Source: Epiperipatus broadwayi
Lineage: Eukaryota; Onychophora; Udeonychophora; Euonychophora; Peripatidae
NCBI GenBank assembly: GCA_028023455.1
Contig: JAQFVV010000511.1
Coordinates: 1 to 64,000 of the forward strand
Length of the DNA stretch: 64,000 bases
Direction: 5' to 3'
The translations under genes were made by a program, and so were the position numbers. The notes below the pieces were generated by a model. It made no database searches and was not told where the DNA came from. It was given only the letters and a program-made list of their open reading frames with translations. Within the stretch, counting starts at the first letter, position 1; each line of letters starts with the position of its first letter. Below, piece after piece: positions 48,035 to 60,719 of this stretch.

Positions 48035-50385
48035 TTTTTATCGTATGAATTTTTTTATTATATATATACTATCCTTATCGCTTATTATTCTTTGAAAATG
48101 AACTATCTAATATTTAATTCATATATATATATGTGATAACTGTATGTTTTTAAATATATCAAAAATTGTGAGAAATGGATGACAAGTAAGATCAATGTTA
48201 TCGCCGACGCTTATCCGATATTATTGGTTGGTTATATATTCCTTTTTGCCTAGATAACAGGTTTTGCCTTTGGGTTAAAAAAAAATCTAATAATCACTAG
48301 TTCTAATATTGAAGCCCCCTCCCCCGTATGCGTTTCATTTTTTGATTTAATCTTATGATGTTTGTAGATTTCACTTTCATATTGTAGATTCATATTTTGA
48401 AATTAAATGTCACAAAGGAATGTTTGTTCGCTGTGATTTATCAAGTTTCTTATCTGCCCAGTATGGATTTCTTATTAGAATTTATTGCAACAATCTTATT
48501 TGCATCCCTTCCCCTTTAATGTCTTATAAACATTTTTCCCCCTTGGATGAGTTGGGGGGAGGTATTAGGAACAGAAATTGAGGCCTCTATTAAAATTTAA
48601 GCCTGCAGGTATACCATATTTATACTGTCTGGCACGGATTTTTGAAGAATGAATGGTGAGTACCTTATGTATATTGAGAAATAAAGAACAAATCAAATAG
48701 AATAGTAATTGATAATTATTGTGTGTGCATGGCCGTCTTCTGTTATTTGAAGCACGTTTTAAAGAAACACACTAACACGTGCTTCGATGTGATAATTATA
48801 TAGTTTTGCCTATTAATATTTAGTAAAACATGGCAGTTTGTCATGTAATTAAATTTTCAACATTATATTGGAAAGAGGGGGAGGGGGTTGATTTTCTATA
48901 AAATTCTGATTCAAAGGGCGGCCTTCGTTTGCGATAAGATTTCATTTCTGGAAATATATATTTAGAAAAATAATGATTATTTAAAGCATTAATAATTAGG
49001 TTTATTTGAAACTTTTTTTTAGTTTTGTTTTAACCCTTTTAATACCTTTAATATTGTTATTAATTATGACTATAGTTAATTACATTTTATATAATGATAG
49101 TAATTGAATTTTTTATTAAGTGGGTTTTTGATTCTTATTTAAGCTTATTACTATGAAAAAGTAAGGTATATATTTTTCCTATTATAATTATTACTTTTAT
49201 TAGTGACTTAACTTCAGTTTAAGACCTTCAAGCCAGATTTTAAATGAGCCTTTATATATTTTACCCCTCTTCCCCTGCATTTTTTTAAAACTCTGGTTAT
49301 GTCAATTTCAAAATAAGTGCGGCAAATAAAGTTTGACTTTTATGAGTTATATCCCTGCCTGTCATGGTTATACTGAAAATATCTTTTCTGAAATTGATAA
49401 AATTTATGTTGCCACTGTATGATTTGGAAATAAAAGGTATTTGAGAATTTATTTTTTCTAGGAGTCGTAAAGGGCTTCAGGACATAATGATCCATGCATT
49501 AAACCAGTCAATATTCCCGACTTCCAAGACTCCTGCATTTATAATTGATTGTTAACACAATAAATACATGTATGTATATAACTAATTACTAATATTCAAT
49601 ATGCTCATTAAATATTGTGTAGAGTATAAACAGGTAAAGCTATGGTAACAGTAAAAGCAGGAAAACATTAAAGATAAAGTTCCCAATAAAGAGAAAAAAA
49701 ACTTTAATTAAATTAAACTGTTATACAATTTTTTTTTTCAAGTGAATAAATTCTAACAAAATAAATCAATAATAAAAAAAAATAATATAAAGTATAATTA
49801 ATTTAATAAAATAAAATTCAAAATCCATTTTATAGAATGTTTAAGGAAAAAGAATGGTTTCTACTTAATTCTCTTTCCCAGGTGTTGTGTTATATGGGTT
49901 ACCTGTACTTTTATTTTGTATCAAACTACAAATACAATATTTTTTTAGTTTTACAAAATTTATCAACTTAGAATCGTTAAATTTTTTCTGACATCAGCGA
50001 TCAGAAATTCCTGCAACTCCATAGCCCTCTTTTAATTTGATACTTTTATGATCTGAGCTTGAAAATTTTCAGATAATTGAAAATTTTTAAGTAAACCCAA
50101 TATATTATTTAGGTAGATAATCCCTAAACAGTCTACTTAATTAATAAATGAGTTTGTCACTAATTTTATTGTAAGCCAAACCTTTTACCAAGTAGTCTCT
50201 GATTAATTTGACATACCACATCATTACTGCAGTTTTCCAGTATTTACACAGATATACTAAGGAAGTCTTTTTGTTATGATGAGTTTTTAAAACCATTATT
50301 TTATTTTTCTTGGATATGACTTATAATACAATATTGCACATTTAAGATTGATATTCCTCTTAGTATTATCCTTCTGTCAAAACAC
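48035..50385. other. spacer; possible exon at about 48608
   Basis: The first 600 bases are less AT-rich, have CpG, and share no repeat seen elsewhere in the window. A possible exon (48608-48654) is discussed in the findings. The remainder to 50.4 kb is AT-rich with no supported gene. Confidence 0.4.
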
Positions 50386-50387
50386 CT

Positions 50388-50525
50388 GTGTGATTAGTGC
50401 AATGGTAGAATGACATATTCTGGAACTCAAAATCCAGAGATCATCATTCTGGTTCTGTCACTATATATGCCCCAACTTTTTGTGAACTATTGAGCAATAA
50501 GTCTCTTGATTATTTTGATTTATTT
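50388..50525 (+). repeat. tRNA-derived SINE, family A
   Basis: ACCTGTGTGATTAGTGCAAT, GGTAGAATGACATATTCTGG, AACTCAAAATCCAGAGATCA and GGTTCTGTCACTATATATGC follow the family. It ends with GAGCAATAAGTCTCTTGATT. Confidence 0.65.
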
Positions 50526-51083
50526 TAATTGAAATAATGATCTATTGTATGAATCAAGCTGGGAATAAATTTTGAGGAATGGGGTAGAGGGATGGGGAGA
50601 GATTATATTAACTAGCACATTAATACATATAAAGTACATCATTTAAAAATGGCAATAATAGGCCTTTGGTTTGCTTTTCTCTTCTTCAGCTATCTGTAGC
50701 ATATTTTTCCAGATTTGCCCTCATTTGACATTAGAAAGTGAAATTAAAATAATATTTACTTTTTAGTTCAAAAAAGTCTGAAAAGGTCAGTATTCTACAG
50801 AGAAAATGTTTTTCAAAGGAACCAAAAGATCTGCCCCCTAAATGCTGATTGATAGAATATTTGAAAAGACAATTGCAAAACTGCTTGTAAACTCTTCTTT
50901 GATTGTTGTTAGTAGTGAGTAAAATAATTATATATTTTTCATAGTTTCATTAAATATTTATGATTATTTTTACAAAATATTTGTGTAGTAATTATTACAA
51001 ACTAAGTATTTTTTGTAACTTCACTTAGTTTTTTTTTTCAAATGTGTTTATTTTAAAAAATAATAGTTAAGAAGTAATAATAT

Positions 51084-51372
51084 GTTGGATTATTTCCATC
51101 ATCTATTAGTAAATGTTGAATGTATAAAAAATTTAAACTTTATTTAAGCTTTTCAAATACAAACAACTTGATCATAATAACACACAAAATAACAACATGG
51201 GTTAGTAATTGCACAATATTTTGAATAGTATTATGCTCCACTCTTCTTCAGGTGTTTCTGGATTGACCAATGACAGTATTATTCATAGGAGTTGAACTCA
51301 CATCTTTAGATTCTTAAATATCGAATTTAAGGCAAACACTCTAACCAATTGAGATATTCTGTCAAAGGAATG
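51084..51372 (-). repeat. tRNA-derived SINE, family B
   Basis: Minus orientation. The body word ATTATTTCCATCATCTATTA stands at the left end, and the tRNA head (box A in reverse complement as CTCTAACCAATTGAGATATT) at the right end. The box B is GAGTTCAACTCC, weaker than in the 42-kb copy. Confidence 0.75.
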
Positions 51373-51374
51373 GT

Positions 51375-52910
51375 AGTAATCTGTTAAACACAGTAGTGTA
51401 GAACTTTTGCAATATTTTAATAATTATAAATACAATTTTAAATTTTAAAATAGAATTTTATAGCTTTATAATGACTTAGCAATAATTCATTCTGAATTTA
51501 GAAATTATACCCACAGATTTTGTTAATTTTTTTTTTTAATGATTTTATTTCTATATTTTCAAATTTCAATATGATTTTTTATGATGGTTTTCAATTGCAA
51601 ACTTACATTTTTAACAAATTAAGTCCAATTTATTGAATTCTAGTATAGAATATGAGTTTAAATACTGAAATTACTACTAGGAATAACAATGAAAATGTCC
51701 ACTTGCTGAAGTGATATTTTTTTAATAAAAATTTTGACTACATTTGTCTACTCTCATTTAATATCAATTATATAAAGAATATTAATAACAACAAATCACT
51801 CAACTTCTCAAATTACATAATATGGTAAAGAAGAAAAGCTTTTCCTTTTTATGGTATCTACCACAAAGTAATCACAGATTAACAGATGCATCAATGTCCT
51901 CATTTCTAGATTGGTTTCTAGGTCTTGCCTTTATCAATGAAGGATGGAATTCTTAGCTGGGAATAATACACCCAGAAATTGGTTTAACTCCATTTAATTT
52001 TGAAAGCTAAAAATCAAAAGTTTAAATCAACCTAAGGCTTTGAACCCATGTCAATTCATTTGATCAGTTATGCAGATCTGATTTAATTTAGTAACTATAT
52101 ATTTTAGTAGCTTTTTATTGACTGTAAACGTCTAGTAATAAAATGTTGATAATAACATCAAATAATTCTTGATTTCACATAATGTAACAGCAGCTTCCCA
52201 CTTCAATGCCATCTATCATAAGCCTTGATGGATAAAATGAAGGTAATGTTGATTGCTGGATGCATAATTGCTCTACTTTACTTCCAGCTATGAATACTAA
52301 ATCTTATTGTGAACCGAAAAAGTAAAAAACTAGTCTATGAATAGGAATTTAAATTTATTAAACAATCAATTACTCAAGCTGATTATAGATGGTGTTAAAT
52401 ATATATAAGAAATATTATTATATATAATATTCATTCATGCAATATTACTTATCCAGATTTATTTTACCTGATTCAAAAGTTATACTGTTTTTTTTTTTAT
52501 TAATATCCAATAGCAGTTTTGAATGTCTAAATAATCAGTTGCTTGACCAATCAATGGTATTTAAATTCTAAAGATTACAGGTTGACTGAATGAGTATCAA
52601 AATTTAGAAAATGATCTATAATTAGATAGGGAGGTCATTATTCATAGTTATAACAAAGATCATATAGGGAATGAATAAGCATTCTTTCTGATTAGTATTT
52701 GTAAGCATTGACAGTCATATGTTGACTCTGGAATTCAAGATCCATGAATCATGGATCAGTTCAGTCATTTTTAATGCTAACAAACCATTTCAATTTTTTT
52801 GTCATGCTAACAATATACATGTCTTCACACATGAAAAAAGCAGATGGAGTTTTTTAAAGTAATTTTTTAAAATAAAGTTGCGGGGGGGGGGGGTAATAAA
52901 AACAATACCT
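51375..52910. other. spacer with a family Y-like segment
   Basis: No gene. CAGCAGCTTCCCACTTCAAT with GCCATCTATCAT at about 52188-52220 is the reverse complement of the AGATGGCACTA unit at 22.1 and 22.5 kb. A perfect 19-base palindrome GATCCATGAATCATGGATC lies at about 52739. A G-run of 12 lies at 52882-52893. Confidence 0.45.
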
Positions 52911-52914
52911 GTCC

Positions 52915-53030
52915 AGTTTTGCAGTGCAACAGTGTCTGACTTGAGAGCAAAAGGTTCCTGAATCTAAGCTTGATGACATGATCTCTACAAGTAACGAATA
53001 GATCAGATTATTTTGTTGTAATAGTTATTG
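52915..53030 (+). repeat. tRNA-derived SINE, family A (eroded)
   Basis: CAGTGCAACAGTGTCTGACT and GAGAGCAAAAGGTTCCTGAA match the family head. The 3' half is eroded. Confidence 0.5.
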
Positions 53031-53099
53031 TAATGTGTCACTTTTTTCCTTCTCCTATTTTATTTATTAATTAAGCAGGATTTCCTGCATATTTTTGTG

Positions 53100-53350
53100 C
53101 AATCATACAGGGATGTACTTTGAAGATCAAGGTCTGTAGGCCACGGCTCCAGCTATGTCATTTATAGAGCTCGACCTTCTTATGAACTCCGAAGCAATAA
53201 ATTATTTTATTATTTTGGTCCTGTGTGGCTTAGGCTGTGATATAGTAGTGCACTTTGGAAGTCTTCGGATTGTAATTGCATTTCTGCCACTTCAGTATTT
53301 AAACTTCTAATGAACTCCTGAGCAGTAAATTTACTCGATTATATTGTTTC
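53100..53350 (+). repeat. two adjacent SINE family A copies in tandem
   Basis: The first copy (53100-53220) ends CTTCTTATGAACTCCGAAGC with AATAAATTATTTTATTATTT. The second (53221-53350) starts TGTGTGGCTTAGGCTGTGAT and ends CTAATGAACTCCTGAGCAGT with AAATTTACTCGATT. Same strand, nearly end to end. Confidence 0.7.
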
Positions 53351-53354
53351 AAAT

Positions 53355-54100
53355 AAGTATTTTCTCTTTCAAATAACATTCTTCCACTCTAGAAATATTA
53401 TTATTTAGCAATGACGAGTTAAAGAAGGAAGTTTGTTTCTTATTGTAAATCTATTAGCAATAAATAAAAGTATGAATGTAAGTACATTTTAATGTTTTTA
53501 ATTTGTATACACATACGCGTGCGAGACAGTATTTATAGTAGAATACAGATAAAAAGTAAAAATTTTAAAAAATAAAAATTTGATTAGTAGATATTAAATA
53601 AGAAATAAAAATCTTCTTGATCGTCTAATAAAGCAGATATACTGTGTGCGGTGTTATATGTTGTGTTTCGAAAGTAAAGCAAACTATTGTCTTCGCACAT
53701 CTTATAACAACTTCAACTCTCTTCGTTTAAAATAGGCAGTGTCCAATCAATAACTCTTTTTACAAAAGAATACGCTACTTCTTGTTTGTTTTAATGATTT
53801 TATTAATCTGTCGAGAGAAAAAGAGCTTTAAAATATATATATTGTGCAGTTTGAGAAAACAGTCTATTGATTACTTGAAAAATATTCGAAATTGTGAAAA
53901 CATTTTTATATGTTTCTAATAATAAATTGGATTGTAATACAGCCAATAAAATATATGTGTATCTTCATGCAGACATGCGTTTTTTTCTCATGAACATGTT
54001 TCGATCGTGTAGATTATTCATGTCTGTAAACGCACCGCAGTAGCGGCAACTGAATTGATTATTTCAGAGCGTAATTTGTTCTATATTTCTCAAAGAATGT
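53355..54100. other. spacer, no recognised repeat
   Basis: About 750 bp without the repeat families of the window and with several CpG (around 53.51, 53.65, 54.0-54.05 kb). No coding frame. It could be regulatory or intronic host DNA. Confidence 0.4.
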
Positions 54101-54104
54101 ATTC

Positions 54105-54360
54105 ACGCCCTGCATGGTTTAATACAGTGGTAAGAGTGTCAGATCTGGAGCGTAAGTTCTTCGAATCGATTTTAGTTGTGGTTTTTTCGAGTAATAAAGT
54201 CATTCGATTATTTATTTATTAAAAAGTAGTCGAATAGTTTTATTTGTCGAAAATTCGTAAGAAGTTCGAATGCCGGAAGTGCTAATCTGAATGTTCGAGT
54301 ACCGGAAGTGCTAAACTGAATTCGATCCGAGAACTGTACATTTCAAATCGTGCGGTATAT
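54105..54360. repeat. SINE family A copy with an inverted partner
   Basis: The plus copy (54105-54235: GCATGGTTTAATACAGTGGT, AAGAGTGTCAGATCTGGAGC, GGAGCGTAAGTTCTTCGAAT) is followed by a minus-oriented copy (54250-54360), seen as GAAGTTCGAATGCCGGAAGT. Within the inverted part a unit of about 28 bp, with GTTCGA(A/G)T(G/A)CCGGAAGTG, is repeated twice. CpG-rich compared with other copies, so possibly young. Confidence 0.6.
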
Positions 54361-54364
54361 TCAC

Positions 54365-57300
54365 GAGATTTATCTGACCTATCCATGTCATATTAAGTCA
54401 CTTTTAGATCATTTTTAAACATCTTGTTAAAAAGACAACTGATACTTAAAAGCAATCTAAGATCTAATATTCTGATTAAAAATAAAGCCAATCATTCATA
54501 AATCCTGAAGCTGCAATATATCTTATGATTCCATTTTATTCAGTGAATAACAACTATTTCTTCTATCCTAAAGAAATATATTTATTCAATCTTTTTTTTT
54601 TTTAAATCATTTACCGTATAGAATGTGTGTATATTTTAGACTTCTAAAGAATATTTTATTATTCAAATATTTAGTAAATTCCTAGAATTCAGTTTATTGA
54701 CAGAGCCACATTTTCTGAGGTTCCATTATAAAAAAATCTCTATTGACTAAACCAATGAATTTATTCTTAATTATATCATATTATGATGTATTCATTTGTA
54801 CTGAAAGTTATTAAAGTCTGAATTTAATCCAAACAGATGCCGAATGCTAGCATAAATGTCTCTCAATGTTATTTTGAAATCTGTAGATTTAATTATGTTT
54901 AATTTTGTAATGATGTTATCTTTTGTATGTTGAAGAAGAGAGTGAATTATACATTAGGGTGTATTTACTACAGTAAATCACAAATAATATGAATATCAAT
55001 GCTCTAATAAATAGAGTATTTGATATTAAAAAGATTAATAAAATCATGTGAATTGTTTGTGCTTCTTAGTATATTTTTTATTTTGTCTTGTAATTGTTGT
55101 AATCCATTACATTTTTATAGAAAGTGATTCATATAATTCTTTTCTCTGTAGTAGAGGAAGTCACACATATCATTAATTTGGGTGAGCCTTTTTTGATACA
55201 TTAACAATTGCATGGTTAACAAGTAGCTCACATTAAATTTTAGTTAAAACCAACTTTTTAAAATTTTGCAGAAAATCTTTATAGTTAAGTTGATCATCTT
55301 GTTGCTGTTGTGGGTATATAAAGTTGTTAATTGACCAGTAGGTGAATTTATTTGTAGGTTTTCATATTATAAAAAGTTGATGCAAAAATTTCATATGGTA
55401 GGTATATTGGTTATTATTTACTTCACAATTTTGTAGAATATCCATGTTGGAGAATGAGAAATCTTAATGGACATTGCATATAATCTGTGGATAGTATAGT
55501 TAAGACCACTTTTCTTATGGGTTTTGTGATATAATGATTAGTATATATTCAAGACTTGGGTTTGAATCCTAGGTTTAACGAATTTTGATTTTTTTTAAAG
55601 TTATAAATCAGATTTTTTTTCAGATAGTTTTTTTTTTTGCAGCAAACCTAATTAGCCATTCAACAGCGATTGGTAAATGTATTTTATCCAGAAGATAATA
55701 AAAAAATATTATTGTAGCATTAAGTGGCTTTTACAAGTAGGGGAGAGTGAAATGTCATTCTACTATAGACACAGAGGTCATGGCTGTCTTTTACCATACC
55801 ACTGCTCTAATATAATGACTATATTTTATTTAGCTATATGGAAACCATTTTTAATTTAGTATAGAGAAATAGGGAGAAAATAAAAAAATATTTTGTCAAT
55901 TGAGTGGAATTGTCTCTATCTTGCTTTATTTTGATACTTAAATCTCACATGATTGTACAAAAAGTAAAATTCATTTATCCTTCTTTGACTCTTTTAATAT
56001 TCTTCTATATATATGTTTAGTATTGTTTTAAATCATCTTACATCTACAAGCTAAAATTACATTTAGCAAATATTATTATTAAATGCTGCCAATATTTATT
56101 TTTGGTGATTGTATAAATGGCATTTTGCTTTATCATAAAATGTTCAAAATAGGAGTAGGTTACCATTATTTTCAACCATAGTAAATTGTATTCAAATTTA
56201 TGTGTATAATTTTTCAAGTTCTTTTTAAAAAAGCTATCTATCTCAATCATATTAAAGAGACATAGTGGTAAACTAATCAGAAACTATTTCACAGAAACAT
56301 TTTTCCTTGATGACAGCAATAAACGATTAATCAAAAGTATTAAAACATGAGAATCATATTTCTAATGACTGATTTGGATATATTTATTATGATAGTATGA
56401 ACTTATTTATGGCACAATCAAGCCAAAAACATTATTGTGATAATTCATAAGCCAGATTCTCAAATAATTATTTAAAGAAACTTGAAAAGAGCTGTCCTTT
56501 TTTATATCAATATCAATCTAGGCTGTAATTTATTAACAGGCTCATTGAAATTAAATGCTCATTTACACTGGCATTCAAGATCTTAAAAATGGGTTGAAAC
56601 CAGTTTCTACCATGTGTCAATGTGGTGTAAAAGTTATCAAACTATCAACATGGATATGGAGACTCGGATGTTGACACCTCTATAAAAATACAGATATATT
56701 ATTCATTAACTGAGATTTTAAATGCATATTTAGGTTAGGGATAATATCTAGTTTAATAAATGATTAGTGATAATTTTTAATATATTTACATAAAGTGATT
56801 TGTGTCAAAGTTATGAGTGCAGAAATTTTGATCCTTATAAATCAAACTGAAATCATTTACTATTTATAAGTACTAAACAAATTATGACATATGTAAGAAA
56901 TTGTGAGTGCCAATTTAATCTGAAATGTGCATTTTGGTGTCATTTATCTTTAGAAATTTGCTGCAGAATGCAAGTTTTTAGATATGAATGCTGCATATTT
57001 TTATTTTTATTATGTAATATCAAGAATATGTCAAAATTGAAAATTTACAGCTCTACTCCTACTCCATGAGTAAGAAGCATGCATCTTTGTGTAAGGAAAA
57101 AATCTTAGCACCCTGCCCTCCATTGTATGAAATGAAATTTGTAAGTTAAAAGGCATTTTTTCCCAGTACTTCTACAAGAAAAACTTTCAAATATAGCTTT
57201 AGTCATTTAATGGGTTAGATAAATATCTTATGTGATTTATTCATTTATTTCTATAAAAAAAAAAAAAAAAACAGAGAATAAAACACATGCTAAAATAAAA

Positions 57301-58900
57301 CAAATTAATGTTTAAGAAAATAATTTTTGAAACAATAATTAAATAATACTTTAAAACAAAAATATTTATTTAGTAAATTTGTATTTTTTTATTTTTTCTT
57401 TCAAAAGTTTTCATATTATTTTTTTGGACAATTCTGCACAATTGATAGTAGCTATAGGAAATATCTGCTAATAAAATAATTTTTTAAATATCCAATATTT
57501 AAAAGAATCACCACACATACCCATGAAAACATTGCTCTACTCCTCTCTCTTCTCAGCCGGATCTGATATTATATAATAGTATTATGTACAACTAGAATAT
57601 GATTCTTTGGAATGCTTTACTTTTGAACTCCATTTTGCATAGCAAGGAGCAAAGAGAGCTCCAATTTTCTTTCTGAATCAATATTTAGATCAGCTTTAAT
57701 CAATTCATTAAAAATAATTCTTGAATTTGTTTGAAAACTCATTGAAAATCTTTTATGTTTTAACTTATTCATGTTTTCTACTAACAGAATTATATTTCTT
57801 CAGTAATAAAATATTTATATCATTATTTAATGTTTTATGTAATGTTATTTCACTATTAAAACTATAATTTGTTATATATATATATATAGTCCAATATTTT
57901 AAATTTTCATACTTATATTGTTTATTGATATAACTTTTATATTTTATTAGGACCATCAAAATAAGTCAATTTTAAACAATATTGTTGATATAACTCTTAC
58001 ATAACATTAACACTTTCATGGTAAAAACTTCTTTGCTTTCAAAATCCACTCATTATTTTTAAATCAGAACTTCTCAGACACAAAACATGTTTATGTTTTC
58101 TATTAACAAAGATAGTTTCACTTTTTTTTGTTCAATAACAAAATATTTACACTACTGTATTACATTTTTAATGCTTATTAATAAATACTATTATATATAT
58201 ATTGTACTTTATTATATAGTTTGACAATTATGGATTTAGCCAAGATTTATTAAGGAAAAAACTTTATAATTTTCATTATTAGATTGTTTATTTAATACAT
58301 TTTTAGAATCATTAAAAATGTCTTGCACTTTATTTTGTTTATTCATAGGTTATGTTGGATAACTATAAAAGAAATCAAATAGATGCATTTTTTAGACTTT
58401 GTCAATAGTGCAATTATGTAGGGGGTTGCATTAAATAATATCATTACTGTGGAATTTGTTAAGAATTAAATATCTCAGCATACAGTAATATTTTTTTAAA
58501 AATTATGGCTTTTATTCATTCTGTTTTCCTTAGATTTGAACTATAATATGGATTGTGAATCAATTATGAGTTTTTAGCTAAAGAATGCATCCAAGAAAAG
58601 ATAATACAGCATCTAAAAAAAAGTTAATATAATTGTTATTAAAAATAGGAAAAGCTATTTAGTAAAATGATAATATAATATAATAAAAAAGAAAGATAAT
58701 ATTATTTAAAAAATTTAACAAAACACAACACCAGAATTGATCCCAGAACTAACATTGCAAAGGCAGCCAGTCTATCAAGTACATTTAAAGTCTGTAAAAT
58801 ATTATTGATAAAGATAATTTTATCATATGCAGAATTACTGTAATTATAAAGCCATATTTTTAAAATGTTTTATTTTTAAATAAATTATTAATAATAGGTT
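54365..58900. other. long AT-rich spacer, no gene recognised
   Basis: No coding support. A tRNA-like remnant lies at 55.52 kb (listed separately). A segment at about 56795-56850 (TGTCAAAGTTATGAGTGCAG) resembles 3685-3735 (TTCAAAGTTGTGAATGCAG), so both may be pieces of one interspersed repeat. Confidence 0.5.
55520..55576 (+). repeat. tRNA-like remnant
   Basis: GTTTTGTGATATAATGATTA followed by ACTTGGGTTTGAATCCTAGG has a box-A-like start and a good box B (GGGTTTGAATCC), the 3' half of a tRNA-type promoter. The arms do not form a full cloverleaf by eye. Probably the head of an old SINE. Confidence 0.4.
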
Positions 58901-58904
58901 GTTG

Positions 58905-58997
58905 TTTTTTTCATATGTCAAATGCATTGACCGGAAAGTGAACCCAGGCGAGCTGCTTGGAAGGTAGTTATGCTAACCGCTAGGCTACCAACACTTG
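58905..58997 (-). repeat. tRNA-Gly(UCC)-derived SINE, family C
   Basis: On the minus strand: GTGTTGGTAGCCTAGCGGTT, AGCATAACTACCTTCCAAGC (anticodon loop with UCC), box B GGGTTCACTTTCC, then CATTTGACATATGAAAAAAA. Closer to tRNA-Gly than the 30.8-kb copy (GTGTTGG near the acceptor), but the 3' acceptor strand reads GGTCAATGC with mismatches. A SINE rather than a tRNA gene because of the shared tail. Confidence 0.75.
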
Positions 58998-59029
58998 ACA
59001 GAAATATAAATTAAGATATTTGAAGAAAA

Positions 59030-59530
59030 ATGATTGGGAAATCTAAACATTTTATTTACATATAAATTTTATTAATTATAGTGACTAAAAAGCATCCCTC
59101 TGTTCAATTTTATGCAATGGTAGACTATATGTGAGATATATTCCAAGGCTGAGAAATTGTTGCAAGATGTTTAAATAAAGAAATATTCCTCTTATATTTA
59201 AATAATAAATATTTACTATCAGCATGTGTTTCTAAGAATAAAGTGATTTGAAATTTAAACATTTACATATAAATTTTATTAATTATCATGACAAAATGGC
59301 ATCGGTCTGTTCAGTTTAGTATAATGATAAGAGTATATATGTAGTATATTTTAAGCTCCTTCCTAGAAATTTGAAGCTGGGTAATTGTTACAAATAAGTT
59401 TAAGTAAAGTATTTTTCAAATTTAAATAAAAAGTATTTATACTCAGATTATATTTGTAATGCAGAAATGATTCAAAAATGTAAACAATTTTATTTACATA
59501 TGAAATTTATTAATTAGCTTTGCATATAAG
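59030..59530 (+). repeat. tandem repeat, period 207-231 bp, about 2.3 units
   Basis: ATTTACATATAAATTTTATT starts at 59054 and 59261, and a variant at 59492. Each full unit continues with a SINE family A-like segment (TCTGTTCA(A/G)TTTAGTATAATG-type, then GGTAGACTA or GATAAGAGT). The repeat probably arose by duplication of a SINE insertion together with its flank. Confidence 0.65.
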
Positions 59531-59837
59531 TGCACCTATGATGAAGCACCTTTGTATTCCACCTGTATATGGTGGTCCTTAATATATATATTTTACTTTT
59601 TATTGCATTTTATTTTTTGCTTTTTGGTGCATTTATGTGAATAATATTTCTGTATTATTTTCCATTTTTTTATTTTATGACATTCACAAATTAAAAATGA
59701 AAGTTTAAATACAATTTAATACTGCTAGATAGCTGTAATGTAAAGAGTACCGAATCCCATATAAAATTTCAAATTTAATTCTTTAGCTAATTTTTTATTA
59801 AAACTGTTTGTAAATTCTAAAAACAAAAGTGTTGTCG

Positions 59838-59945
59838 AGTGTTGGTGGGCGAGAGGTCAGCACAGCCGCCTTATAAACAGTTGTCCCGGGTTAGCGGGTT
59901 TGCTTCCCAGCCAATGCTATGTCACATGAAAAAAAAAAAGGAAAA
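59838..59945 (+). repeat. tRNA-derived SINE, family C (divergent anticodon)
   Basis: GTGTTGGTGGGCGAGAGGTC, AGCACAGCCGCCTTATAAAC and CAGCCAATGCTATGTCACAT then a long A run. Same layout and tail type (TGTCACATG plus poly-A) as the other family C copies, but the anticodon loop is CTTATAA and the T arm region holds an extra GTTAGCGG insertion. The poly-A of 11 bases, interrupted by GG and resumed, suggests it is the least eroded insertion. Confidence 0.65.
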
Positions 59946-59965
59946 AAATGTATTGTCATTGAGAA

Positions 59966-59993
59966 TACACACACACACACATATATATATATA
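59966..59993. repeat. compound (AC)n(AT)n microsatellite
   Basis: Directly follows the SINE poly-A by about 20 bases. Confidence 0.85.
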
Positions 59994-60719
59994 CTAATTT
60001 CAATGAGAACCAAAATTAGCAAGTGGATGAAAACTGAATTTCAAGATTTTATCAGGCAGACAAAAAAAAAACATATAAAAGTTATAGATTAGAAAAAAAG
60101 AGATTTAAAATGTTTATATATAAATAAAATTGTATTTATAATACTGAAGATGTTATAAGATGTTTAAGACAGTGATGCATTTTATTTAATTTTAAATATA
60201 GAATTCAATAAATCTACAATATTCTTTATATAGGTAAATAATGATTTCTCTCATTTTTTTTTTTTTTATTCTACTCATGATTAATAATGTTCCATTTTTA
60301 AAAATTACAGTCATTGTTTAATCTTAATTTCAAATATTGGAAAGACAAAACCTGTTAATGGCTTCTAAGTTATATTTCCAACAATTAGTTCAGTTAAACA
60401 TCTTCATAGTTCTTCAAATAATTGAGAGGAAGTGAGTTCATTTTGTCAGATTTGATGTTCTAGCACTTCTTGCAGAAAATGAGCATGAACTTCATGTAGA
60501 ATTTGCAAAGCTTTGAAAAGGTTTGGGATAGACATAAATGCAAATAAAATCAATAAAATGAAAGTATATAGTGAGACCATAAAGAATGTTGAACAGATGA
60601 TTATATGACATGCATTGCAATGCATTAAGGATTTGTGAAGCTGCTTAGCTATTACTGGAAACAATGATAAAGAATTAAAATGAAAATGCAATTATTAAAT
60701 ACATTTCAATAAGTTTGAA

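Noticed and set aside
59030-59530. CRISPR-like or other prokaryotic repeat array
   Set aside because: Units exceed 200 bp, are few, diverged, and contain SINE sequence. The window is eukaryotic.
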